NCBI GenBank assembly: GCA_041918255.1
Contig: JAYRWD010000062.1
Span: forward strand, 62,001 to 126,000
Reading direction: 5' to 3'
Origin: JAYRWD01 sp041918255
GTDB lineage: Bacteria; Patescibacteriota; Dojkabacteria; B142; WJKM01
Length of the DNA stretch: 64,000 nucleotides
Shown here: positions 9,424-18,024 of the stretch, in pieces
Layout: the number at the start of each line of letters is the position of its first letter
How positions within the stretch are numbered: the stretch's first letter is position 1
The notes under the pieces: generated by a model
What the model was told of the DNA's origin: nothing
Seen by the model: only the letters and a program-made list of their open reading frames with translations
Database searches by the model: none
Position numbers and translations under genes: made by a program

Positions 9424-9548
9424 TGCCTTTAGTATTGAAAAAAGCCGAAGACGGTACCTACAAAATTATTGATGGCAGAGCAAGGTGTTATGTCGCTCAG
9501 ACAACCTTAACCAAAAGGACATTTATAAATGCTTATGTGATTGAGTAA
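9411..9548 (+). CDS. ParB-like domain fragment (third piece of the broken gene)
   Basis: This 45-codon frame overlaps the previous one by 13 bases and is again offset by -1. It reads MDDVMPLVLKK, then DGTYKIIDGRARCYVAQ, then a short tail ending FINAYVIE. The IIDGRARCY core is like the (Y)xIIDGxxR box of ParB/Srx-fold proteins, and its natural N-terminal partner (VPIAHIEDP) lies at the end of the preceding frame. Restoring one base near 9421 would join them. It is therefore most likely the C-terminal piece of one decayed or mis-sequenced gene; an independent 45-residue protein is the less likely alternative. Confidence 0.45.
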   Translation: MDDVMPLVLKKAEDGTYKIIDGRARCYVAQTTLTKRTFINAYVIE

Positions 9549-9644
9549 ACAGGATATTTAATTTAACAAGTTAATTACGCTAGGTAATTCTACTTTAGCT
9601 ACTTGTCTAATTTATCAGGGACAGAACATCAGATTACTCAATAA

Positions 9645-9908
9645 CTTTTTTATGCAACAAGGAAGCTTAAATCAAAGGAGAGAGTGAATGGGAGAATTAA
9701 GAAGAAATATTATGAAGCACAGACACCATATTTTAGAGTGATGCGATCGAAATCAATTAAAATGAGTAAGAAGATTCAGTTGGCTCAGGAATATCAAAAG
9801 TTAAATCCAGCTGAGCTACAGCGTAAATTATTTATTAAGTTAAGGGCACTGAGGGAAAAGATTATGGTGTCGAAAACAAATCTGGCAACTACCCTAAAGA
9901 AAATTTAA
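9645..9908 (+). pseudogene. C-terminal remnant of a DDE transposase/integrase
   Basis: The formal 74-residue frame starts with GTG at 9684, but homologous-looking sequence begins upstream after a stop at 9642-9644 (LFYATRKLKSKERVNGRIKKKY). The pattern KKYYEAQTPYFRVMRS followed by LNPAELQRKL matches, from memory, the extreme C-terminus of integrase-core (rve/IS481-like) transposases found widely in CPR genomes, after the catalytic domain. The catalytic D,D,E region is absent, so only a tail survives. No terminal inverted repeats were found. It lies just before the rRNA promoter. Confidence 0.55.
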
Positions 9909-9951
9909 CAAAGTGTCGAAAGATATCTTGCAATTCGACCACTAAAAATAT

Positions 9952-9981
9952 TTGCAAAAAATTATAACATTTTGCTATAAT
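9952..9981 (+). promoter_or_regulatory. rRNA promoter
   Basis: TTGCAA at 9952-9957 and TATAAT at 9976-9981 are separated by 18 bases, and TG at 9973-9974 makes an extended -10. It is one of the strongest promoter-like sequences in the window and points at the 23S gene about 280 bases on. Confidence 0.75.
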
Positions 9982-9987
9982 CATTTC

Positions 9988-10259
9988 ACCAAAAAAATAC
10001 GTCATGTTTGCGGGCTTCTCTTGCAAACCTCTGCTCCCAGAATTTTTAAAGATACATTGATGTCCTGTTAAAACGCGGAAATTTGTAATTCGCTTTTATC
10101 GGATTACAAAAAGCTGTGATTTGACAGCTTTACGGTTCTTTGAAAACTGAATAGTAGAGTAGGCAAAGATTAGATGTTGTCCTAATATCTAATCTGCATT
10201 ATATAGACATTTTATTCACGGAATCAGTAAATATAGTCTCTCGCGAGAGAGACGTCGAG
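9988..10259 (+). other. 23S rRNA leader
   Basis: This stretch holds no gene. It is the transcribed leader between the promoter and the 23S start. It contains a GTTCTTTGAAAACTGAATAG-type segment like those in 16S-23S spacers of many Gram-positive bacteria, and its 10140-10159 part is the 5' half of the 23S processing stem. A short hairpin (AAAGCTGTGATTTGACAGCTTT) lies at about 10110-10132. No tRNA is embedded and no 16S 3' end (anti-Shine-Dalgarno) is visible. Confidence 0.65.
10140..10159 (+). other. 5' strand of 23S rRNA processing stem
   Basis: These 20 bases are complementary to 14311-14330, with a single G-T wobble. The helix would bring both ends of the 23S precursor together as an RNase III-type processing stem. 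Confidence 0.75.
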
Positions 10260-10959
10260 AAACAAAAGCAACTCAAGGGTGTATGGTGGATGCCTTGGCT
10301 GAAAAAGACGATGAAGGACGCAAGAGCCTGCGATAAGCTTCGGGGAGTTGGCAAATGAACTGTGATCCGAAGATCTCCGAATGGGGAAACCCTTCCCGGG
10401 TCATGCCGGGAAACTCTACGTTGAATTCATAGACGTAGTAGAGACTAGCCAGTGAAGTGAAACATCTCAGTAACTGGACGAAAAGAAAACGAATTATTTC
10501 CGCTTCGGCGGAATGTGATTTCCCTAGTAGTGGCGAGCGAACGGGAAAGAGCCCAAACTTCGCTTGTAGGTCAAGAACTTTGAGTCTTCACTTCGGTGAA
10601 GGTGAGAAGTTTGCGACGCTATTGCAGTAGTGGTTGCTGCGAAGGGTTGTAGGACGCGATGTCGGCGATCTGTAAATCGTCGGGCAAGTTACAAAACTTA
10701 TTTCTAGCAGAACACGGTTGGAAAGCCAGACCAAAGAGGGTAATAGTCCCGTAAACAAAAGAAATAAGTCTTGCTATTCGCGAACCTGAGTACCACGATC
10801 AATGTTAGTTTTCGTGGGAATCTGTGCCAACCATGGCATAAGGCTAAATACTTTTTCAGACCGATAGTGAACTAGTACCGAGAGGGAAAGGTGAAAAGAA
10901 CCCCTGCGAGGGGAGTGAAATAGTCCCTGAAACCATATACCTACAAACAATCAGAGCTT

Positions 10960-11078
10960 GTGCGCAGCACAAGAATGTTCAATGAGCAGTTTACAATATT
11001 CGATTAAAATACAGTACGAGATATATTGGTTTAATTGGAGATTGATAATTGTGAATTGGAAATTCCCGTGCTGCGCGC
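10960..11078 (+). other. expanded helix 25 insertion in 23S rRNA
   Basis: The arms 10960-10970 (GTGCGCAGCAC) and 11068-11078 (GTGCTGCGCGC) pair with one wobble and enclose about 97 extra bases at the position of helix 25, where E. coli has a short hairpin. The loop is A+T-rich with repeated AATTG-like words. It may stay in the mature rRNA or be cut out as an intervening sequence. Confidence 0.65.
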
Positions 11079-11600
11079 GAGTAATGGTGTGCCTATTGAA
11101 GAATGAGCCTGCGAGTTACCATGTACTCTTTGTTTAATCCCTTCTGGGGAGGAGGCACAGGGAAACCGAGTCCGATAACGGCGTCAGATTTGCTTTTAGC
11201 AAGTCTGGTAGAGTGCATGATAGACCCGAAGCCAGGTGATCTACCCATGAGCAGGTTGAACCCCGATGAAAATCGGGGGGAGGACCGAACTGGTGAATGA
11301 TGCAAAATTCTCAGATGACTTGTGGGTAGCGGTAACACGCCAAACGAACCTGGTAATAGCTGGTTCTCCCCGAAACAGCTTTAGGGCTGGCCTTAGATTC
11401 GAAGCTTGCGGAGGTAGAGCACCGATTGAATTGTAGGGGGCGTAAGCCCTACTACGTTCTCTCGAACTCCAAATGCCGCAAGTGAATTTCTAGGAGTTAG
11501 ACCGTGAGGGCTAAGCTTCACGTGTCGAGAGGGAAAAAGCCCAGACCATCAGTTAAGGTCCCTAATCTATACTCAGTGGTAAAAGAAGTGAAACTTCTCA

Positions 11601-11642
<42 letters not shown>

Positions 11643-12524
11643 GTGCGTAACAGCTCACTGGTCTAGAGATTTTGCGCTGACAATGATCGGGGCTCAAGTA
11701 TAGAACCGAAACTATGGTCCAGCACTATTATGGTGCTGGAGGTAGGGGAGCTTAGTACGCTCCGCGAAAGCGGATTCAAGCTGTGAAGGCGCACTGTAAA
11801 GTAGCGCTGGAGCGCGTACTAGTGAGGATGCAGGCATGAGTAGCGCAATCTCGATGAAAACTCGGGACACCGAAAATCCGAGGTTTCCACAGCCATGTTA
11901 GTCAGCTGTGGGTTAGTCGGTCCTTAGTCGAGGCCGAAAGGCGTAGGCGATGGACAACTGGTTAATATTCCAGTACCGTTTTTTGTTCGCTTGAGTTAAG
12001 GAGCAACCAAGTTTGCGATTTTTGAGCCTCGTAAGGTTTGCGGGGTATAAGCAGCTAGCAAGTTCAGTTTGGTAAATCCGGCTGGACGAAATCTTTTCGA
12101 TTCGTCGAAGAAAATATGTGAACTGTTACATAAAGGGGAGGTGCAAACCAAACTTATTCGAAATAGCAAGTTTGCCAGAAAAACTTCTATACGAGAACAT
12201 TAAGCGACCGTACCGCAAATCGACACTGATGGATTGGTAGAGTATACCTAGGTGGACGGATCATTCCTTGTTAAGGAACTCGGCAAATTACTACTGTAAG
12301 TTAGCGAAAAGGTAGCCCCGACTTAGTTTTACTTAGTCGGGGGGCACATAAATGGCTCAATCGACTGTTTACCTAAAACACAGGTTCCTGCTAACCCGTA
12401 AGGGGATGTATAGGAGCTGACGCCTGCCCAATGCTAGAAGATTACAGGAGGAGGTTATTTCCGATTCGTCGGAGAAAAGCTTTCAACTTAAGTCCTAGTG
12501 AATGGCGGCTGTAACTATAACGGT

Positions 12525-13296
12525 GGTAGATATGCAGTACTACCAGTACTTTCTAAGATTTTTGAGTTCTTACGAAGTATTAAAACTGCAGGGCCGTTAA
12601 AAAATTTAGCTATATGCTGAGACGTCCAGTCAATGCATGAGTACCTGGTAGGTGAAAATCTCATGACTATGGATAATCAGCAGGAAAGGTTTTCTAAAAT
12701 TATGTCACATTTAATAACTACAAACCTAAAATGGTATATTGCTGGTTTTGTTGATGGTGAGGGCAGTTTTTGTCTGAACATCAAAAAACGAGAGGATATA
12801 CCTGGTGGTTTTGTTATCGATCCAACATTTTATGTTTGTCAACATGAGAAAAATAAATTTGTTCTTGAGTTGATTCAACAAATTTTCAAAACTGGATCAA
12901 TACACAGGAAAACAAGTCCCTTCTCTGTATTCACATATCAGATTGCAGGGGTTAGGGCATGTATGGAAAAAGTTATTCCTTTTTTTAATAAGTATCAGTT
13001 ACGGGTGAAAGCAGAGACATTTAATCTTTTTCGTCAGGCGGTATTTATGTTAAGTACAAAACAACATAAAACACGTGAAGGTAAGGTTAAAATTGTCGAA
13101 ATAGCTTATACAATGAATCAATTAGGTAAAGGAAAAAAATGGAATAAAGAAGAAATTTTAGAAAAAATCCTCAGAGACTAAACGCTAAACTCCAATTGGT
13201 CAATTGGAGAAGATATAGTCCGACCTCTGTAGAGATACAGAGAATCACTTTAAGTGATCGCCCATTATCATTTTAATGGGTTTAAGTAACAACTTG
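12525..13296 (+). mobile_element. group I intron in 23S rRNA at the U1923 site
   Basis: The flanks rebuild the invariant helix 69 sequence exactly when bases 12525-13296 are removed: ...TAACTATAACGGT joined to CCTAAGGTAGCGAA..., so insertion follows the base equivalent to E. coli U1923, the same site as the Chlamydomonas I-CeuI intron. The exon ends in T and the intron in G, as group I chemistry requires. The S/P7 motif AAGATATAGTCCGA is at 13210-13223, followed by a CTCTGTA-GAGA-TACAGAG hairpin (GNRA tetraloop) and two more small hairpins. GGTAG/CTACC at 12525-12544 forms a hairpin next to the 5' splice site. It carries a LAGLIDADG gene in the middle. Confidence 0.9.
12633..13181 (+). CDS. 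LAGLIDADG homing endonuclease
   Basis: The 182-residue intron-encoded protein has one LAGLIDADG helix (IAGFVDGEG, about residues 36-44), then a LAGLIDADG_1-type fold ending with IPFFNKYQLRVKAETF. Single-motif enzymes of this family act as homodimers that cut the intronless allele and so spread the intron; the expected target is the joined helix 69 sequence. Both catalytic acidic positions (D41 and E43 within VDGEG) are present and the frame is intact, so it is probably active. The ATG at 12633 overlaps core intron sequence; ATGs at 12663 and 12669 are possible alternatives. Confidence 0.9.
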   Translation: MHEYLVGENLMTMDNQQERFSKIMSHLITTNLKWYIAGFVDGEGSFCLNIKKREDIPGGFVIDPTFYVCQHEKNKFVLELIQQIFKTGSIHRKTSPFSVFTYQIAGVRACMEKVIPFFNKYQLRVKAETFNLFRQAVFMLSTKQHKTREGKVKIVEIAYTMNQLGKGKKWNKEEILEKILRD

Positions 13297-14310
13297 CCTA
13301 AGGTAGCGAAGTTCCTCGGCGCTTAATAGGCGTCGCGCATGAATGGCGTAACGAGTTGGGCACTGTCTCAACAAGGAGTCCGGCGAAATTGAAGTGGCTG
13401 TGAAGATGCGGCCTACCCACACCAGGACAAAAAGACCCCGGGATCTTTACTACAGCTTGGCATTGAGATTGATGTTTTAACGCAGAGCGTAGGAGGGAGA
13501 CTTTGAAGTTTCAGCTTCGGCTGGAATGGAGTCGTCAATGTAACACCTCCCATTATTTCATTAATTTCTTATCTTCGGCCCTAATCGGGTCAAGAGACAG
13601 TGTTTGGCAGGTAGTTTGACTGGGGCGGTTTCATACTAAAGAGTAACGTATGATTACAAAGGTCGGCTCAAGCTGGATGGAAATCAGCTGAAGAGTATAA
13701 TGGCATAAGCCGGCTTTACTGCGACACTGACAGGTGGAGCAGTTACGAAAGTAGGTCATAGTGACCCTTTGGTTGCACATGGGAGCACCATTGTTTAAAG
13801 GATAAAAGTTACCCCGGGGATAACAGGCTAGTCTTGCCCAAGCGCTCATAGCGACGGCAAGGTTCGGCACCTCGATGTCGGCTCGTCGTATCCTGGAGCT
13901 GTACAAGGTTCCAAGGGTTGGGCTGTTCGCCCATTAAAACGGCACGTGAGCTGGGTTCAAACCGACGTGAGTCAGGTTGGTCTCTATCCGGTGTGGGCGT
14001 TCGAATTCTGAGGAGAGTGGCCCCTAGTACGAGAGGATCGGGGCGAGGTAACCTCTAGTGCATCAGTTGTCCCACCAGGGGCATTGCTGAGTAGCTAAGT
14101 TGCTATCTTGATAAGCGCTGAAAGCATATAAGCGCGAAGCTAGCTCCAAGATTAGAATTCGTTATCTCGTCGCAAGGCGGGATGTAGGTCCCCTGAAGAT
14201 GACAGGGTTGATAGGCTCTAGGTGTAAGCTCAGTAATGAGTGTAGCCAAGGAGTACTAATAGATCAAAAGCTTTTTTCTCTTATGTTTACTGTGACGTAA
14301 AAGATGTTTT

Positions 14311-14330
14311 CTCTACTATTCGGTTTTCAA
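14311..14330 (+). other. 3' strand of 23S rRNA processing stem
   Basis: CTCTACTATT then CGGTTTTCAA is the partner of 10140-10159. It lies between the 23S 3' end and the 5S gene, showing that 23S and 5S are cut from one transcript. Confidence 0.75.
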
Positions 14331-14401
14331 TGAATCGTAGTATAATTATTTATATTACAATCATTTGAATTTAGTTCGCGAATTGGATTTCGTGATCTAG
14401 C

Positions 14402-14535
14402 TTCTGGTGATTGTAGCGAAGTGGAACCACCTTTTTTCCCGATTCGTCGGGATTCCATTCCGAACAAAGAAGTGAAACGCTTCAGCGCCAACGATACTTT
14501 CCCTTAAGGGGTGGGAAAATAGGTCATCGCCAGAA
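14402..14535 (+). rRNA. rrf: 5S ribosomal RNA with an extra hairpin
   Basis: The gene shows the 5S pattern: TTCTGGTGATTGTAGCG at the 5' end, CCATTCCGAACAAAGAAGTGAAACGC in the middle, CAGCGCCAACGATACT, and TCGCCAGAA closing helix I. It is about 134 bases rather than about 117-120. The excess is a perfect CCCGA-TTCG-TCGGG hairpin at 14438-14451, inserted in what should be loop C, between helix III strands CACCTTT and AAAGAAGTG. The ends are approximate. It overlaps the first bases of the terminator stem. Confidence 0.9.
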
Positions 14536-14571
14536 CTAAAAAAACAACCATGTGGTTGTTTTTTTAGTTCT
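14532..14571. terminator. bidirectional intrinsic terminator
   Basis: A perfect 19-bp stem (14532-14550 with 14553-14571) around a 2-base loop has an A7 run on one side and a T7 run on the other. It ends the rRNA transcript and can also stop the convergent VanW-like gene. Confidence 0.9.
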
Positions 14572-14689
14572 ATGAGAATATCCTTGACACATGAATTTGA
14601 ACTATCTGCGTTTGTGCGGACTGAACGTTAGGATTCAAAATATTTTATTTTCGAGCAGAGCCCCTTTTATTTGCATTTAGGAAATTTGG

Positions 14690-16405
14690 CTAATTTGAAG
14701 CAAGTTCAATTTCAGTGGTAAAAAATTCAGGATCCTGATTTCCAATTTTTCTTTCCAAGGTATCTTTATATATTCGTTTTAATCCCGAAGTAAATTCTTC
14801 ACGCCTTGTTTTTATTCTGACTTTTTCCTTTTGGTTGTAATTTTCAGGCGAGTATATCTTTACATCTAAGTTAATCGCTGAATCTGGCAAAATTTTAATC
14901 TCCGTAATTATAAAGAGTTCAGTATTTCCTGTATTGGTGAATTTCAGATCAATCGGAGTATTTTCGTCCGATATTGATTCTTGCGAAATGACGAATGTTG
15001 CAACAACAGAGTTTCCAAATGGGTACATATAATCAGCAATTAGATTAGAACCAAATTTTTCTGAATACTCATCTATCCTAAGACCGGCTAGGATAGCTGC
15101 GCGAAAGAGTCCAGTCGCGGTAAATGCCAATGATTCGTGGTATTTCAAACCAGAGGGGATTATGACCAAATCAGTGGATGGGAGTGCCATACCTTTGACT
15201 TGAGAATTAAACGAAAACGTTTCCCCTTTATCTAGTGTTAGACTATCAATCTTTTGCGAAAAGGCCTTAATGGCATTTGCTGTTTGCGTGTTACCGGGTT
15301 TGATACGGGTTGAGGCTGTCGTTAACAACACGGGGTATTTTATGACCGAGAGTTCGGGTGTAATTAATGGTGTTTTATCTTCAAAAAAAATTGGTTTTAC
15401 TTCTAAAAAAGTATCAAGATCTTGAATGCCTTTTTCAAGGCCCTTGAGAGTTTTTTCAATATCGATTTGTCTACCTGGTAGGTATGTCCCTAGGATATAA
15501 AAATTTTGGGCGTTAACTCGATATTCATAGGGGATAGGATCAATGTCGCTTAGAGATTTTATTTCCTGTAACTTTTCTATCAATTTCTCTTTATCTCGTA
15601 TTTTAAGATAAACCATCTCTCCATTTAATTTGAAATCAAATATTGCGTGCAGATTTTTTTCGTCAATAAATTCGAGCTCTAGGGATTTTTCGCTTTTATC
15701 AAGAGGTGGAAGAACTATTTTAGATAAAATTGTTTTCAGCTCAGCATATTCTTTGCATATACGATTTACTCTTTCATCTTCTTGGCTGATAGGTTTATTC
15801 TGCAATTGAAAAAGGTACTCTGTATGGATGGGGTATCCTTTGGTTAGTTCATTATAGATTTCCTCAAGGGGTATGCTTACTTCAGGTTCCGCTGGTGTAC
15901 AACTAATTAATTTTTCAGGATCCCCATTCTCACTATCGAAGCCAAGTATCGCGGATGAGTATTCGGACAATTCCATGTCCGAAAAGTTTTTAATAAGCCA
16001 ATTGTTAAGTTTCTCTTTGTTTAAACTCACAATTGTTGTTGGCTTTGGGTAAGGGGTAGGATTTGATTGTCCTAGAATTGATTTTATAAGTGTACTCAAG
16101 TTATTTGCCGAATTGGCTACGTTTGGATTTAAAACAATCGGGTATAGTTCGATTGTGGTCGATTCCACAATTCTTTTTCGATCGGAAATGGTTATAGCTA
16201 AGGCATTCGGATATGAAATATCCGCAGATGTGTTTAGACCGGCAACTTTTCCGCTCTTTTGGTTTGCCGTTGTAATGGCTTTATCTAGATGTGTAAATAG
16301 ATAGCTTCCAAGGAGAATAATTACTAGTAAATTGAAGGCAATTAATAAACGAAAAAGACCTTTGTTTGAACCTCCTGAATTGTTTTGGTTATCAGAATTT
16401 TCCAT
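14690..16405 (-). CDS. VanW-family membrane-anchored protein
   Basis: The 571-residue product has a short charged N-terminus and one membrane segment (about 17-37), so most of it is outside the membrane. Residues about 385-500 match the VanW fold: ASTRIKPGN, then AFSQKIDSLTLDKGETFSFN, VIIPSGLKYHES, FRAAILAGLRIDEYSEKFG. VanW-like proteins are cell-wall or surface-associated and of unknown reaction. The conserved GGGxCQxST block reads HESLAFTATG, losing the Gly run and the Cys. The region before it (about 120-350) may hold peptidoglycan-binding-type repeats, not identified. It converges on the rRNA unit. Confidence 0.7.
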   Translation of the reverse strand: MENSDNQNNSGGSNKGLFRLLIAFNLLVIILLGSYLFTHLDKAITTANQKSGKVAGLNTSADISYPNALAITISDRKRIVESTTIELYPIVLNPNVANSANNLSTLIKSILGQSNPTPYPKPTTIVSLNKEKLNNWLIKNFSDMELSEYSSAILGFDSENGDPEKLISCTPAEPEVSIPLEEIYNELTKGYPIHTEYLFQLQNKPISQEDERVNRICKEYAELKTILSKIVLPPLDKSEKSLELEFIDEKNLHAIFDFKLNGEMVYLKIRDKEKLIEKLQEIKSLSDIDPIPYEYRVNAQNFYILGTYLPGRQIDIEKTLKGLEKGIQDLDTFLEVKPIFFEDKTPLITPELSVIKYPVLLTTASTRIKPGNTQTANAIKAFSQKIDSLTLDKGETFSFNSQVKGMALPSTDLVIIPSGLKYHESLAFTATGLFRAAILAGLRIDEYSEKFGSNLIADYMYPFGNSVVATFVISQESISDENTPIDLKFTNTGNTELFIITEIKILPDSAINLDVKIYSPENYNQKEKVRIKTRREEFTSGLKRIYKDTLERKIGNQDPEFFTTEIELASN

Positions 16406-16526
16406 CTAGATTAATACTTATGATAGATCCATACACTATTGTAGTCACTAATTTAAACTCTAGCAAGAGAAAACCATAGAGTTTTATTCTTTTGGTTATC
16501 GAAAATAGTAAGAGCTAAATCGGATA

Positions 16527-16555
16527 TTGATTATTTAGACACAAAATGATAGAAT
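16527..16555 (+). promoter_or_regulatory. rpsA promoter
   Basis: TTGATT (16527-16532), 17 bases, TAGAAT (16550-16555), with TG one base before the -10. It lies about 84 bases before the rpsA ATG. Confidence 0.6.
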
Positions 16556-16638
16556 AACCACATCCTCAATAAAAGGACAAAGTTGCATCTTGATTGTTCA
16601 AACACCAAGAAAATTTAAACAACTTTGGGATTTTCCTC

Positions 16639-17868
16639 ATGAATAATACAAACAAAGATAGGTTAAAGGAGTATTTTGAAACTTTAACTGAAGTTCCCCG
16701 TACCCTGAAAAGAGGCCAGATTGTCATCGCTAAAGTCGTCCAGGTAAATAAAGGCGAAATGATAGTGGATGTCAACACCCGAAGCGAAGGCGTAATACTT
16801 GGGCGGGAACTCAAGCTTGACGATGAAGTTCTTAAAACTAAGCCTGGCGATGAAGTACTTTTATACGTCATTAAAGGAGAAAATGAATTTGGACAGCCCG
16901 AATTATCAATTCGTCGCAGTGGTACGGCGCGCAAATGGTATGAGCTGACTAATGCTCAGAAGAATGACGAAGCTGTCAGCGTGAAGGTGATAGAAGCAAA
17001 TACTGGGGGAGTTATCGTAAGTATAGGTGGAGGTTTGCGTGGGTTTATTCCTACTTCCCAGCTCGACAATACCAGAATTTATACTAATGTTGAGTATAAA
17101 GACAAAGACATTGCGCAAAAGGAACTTCAAAATAAATTGGGTGAGCTTATTGACAAGGACATTGAAGTCAAAGTGATAGAGATAGATAGGGAGAAGAATA
17201 GGGTTATTTTGTCTGAAAAGCTTGTCTCTTCGCCTGAAGATGCTATTGAGAGAGCACAAACACTCAAAACTATTGAAATAGGAAGCGTATTGGATGGAAA
17301 TGTTACCGGCATCGCTCCATATGGTTTATTTATAAACGCTCAAGGGTTAGAAGGATTGGTCCATCTGTCTGAGATTTCTTGGGATAAAGTCTCAAATCCT
17401 GGAGATTTCTACAAAGTTGGAGATAAGATTAAAGTGCAAGTGATTGGTATGCAAGACAGTGGAAAACGTATAGCATATTCCATAAAACGGCTCCAGAAAG
17501 ATCCCTGGGATGAGATTATAAATCAATATCAGATAGGTCAGAAGGTGAAAGGAATGGTGAGCAAAGTTGTAGAGTATGGAGCATTTGTACGAATTGATGA
17601 CAAAGTTAATGGACTAATACATATTTCTGAGATGTCGGACAAGTTGGTCAAAGATCCGCGTGATTATGTCAAGGAAGGCGACGAATTGGAACTTGAAATT
17701 ATTTCAATCTCACGCAAAGAAAGGCATCTAGGTTTAAGCCTGAAACGGTTGAGTTCAAAAGCAATGAAATCAAAGTCTAAAGCTTCTACCTCAAGTGCGA
17801 CCAAGACTGAAGCGCAATCCGATTCTGCTCCGGAGCTAGAATCATTGAGTAAACTAATGGACGAATAG
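16639..17868 (+). CDS. rpsA: 30S ribosomal protein S1-like, four S1 domains
   Basis: The product has four OB-fold S1 repeats: around 20-90 (RGQIVIAKVVQVNKGEMIVDV), 105-185, 205-275 (GSVLDGNVTGIAPYGLFI, GLVHLSEISW) and 290-360 (GQKVKGMVSKVVEYGAFVRI, GLIHISEMSD), then a Ser/Lys-rich tail. S1 binds mRNA on the 30S subunit and helps start translation; four domains is shorter than the six of E. coli but common elsewhere. The frame is open back to a TTG at 16594, but the ATG at 16639 (MNNTNKDRL) fits better. It has its own promoter and an intrinsic terminator. Confidence 0.88.
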   Translation: MNNTNKDRLKEYFETLTEVPRTLKRGQIVIAKVVQVNKGEMIVDVNTRSEGVILGRELKLDDEVLKTKPGDEVLLYVIKGENEFGQPELSIRRSGTARKWYELTNAQKNDEAVSVKVIEANTGGVIVSIGGGLRGFIPTSQLDNTRIYTNVEYKDKDIAQKELQNKLGELIDKDIEVKVIEIDREKNRVILSEKLVSSPEDAIERAQTLKTIEIGSVLDGNVTGIAPYGLFINAQGLEGLVHLSEISWDKVSNPGDFYKVGDKIKVQVIGMQDSGKRIAYSIKRLQKDPWDEIINQYQIGQKVKGMVSKVVEYGAFVRIDDKVNGLIHISEMSDKLVKDPRDYVKEGDELELEIISISRKERHLGLSLKRLSSKAMKSKSKASTSSATKTEAQSDSAPELESLSKLMDE

Positions 17869-17898
17869 AAGCGCAAAAAAGTTTTCGTAAATTATCAT

Positions 17899-17930
17899 AA
17901 AAGGTTCGCTAATGTGCGAACCTTTTATTT
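17899..17930 (+). terminator. rpsA intrinsic terminator
   Basis: AAAAGGTTCGC (17899-17909) and GCGAACCTTTT (17916-17926) form an 11-bp stem with a 6-base loop, followed by ATTTT. It lies 30 bases after the rpsA stop. Confidence 0.85.
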
Positions 17931-18024
17931 TGCAGATCAACTATAATATGGTGTATAAGGTCGATCTATTCTATCCATGATATTATATATATCTGAATTT
18001 AAGATTTAATAAATAATAATTTAA

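Noticed and set aside
9549..10259. Hidden 16S rRNA 3' end before the 23S gene
   Set aside because: No anti-Shine-Dalgarno (CCTCC) region or helix 44/45 sequence is present; only the leader and the transposase remnant are found.
11093..11338. Open frames on both strands inside the 23S gene (also 13631-13906)
   Set aside because: They lie in conserved rRNA sequence and have no protein-like pattern.
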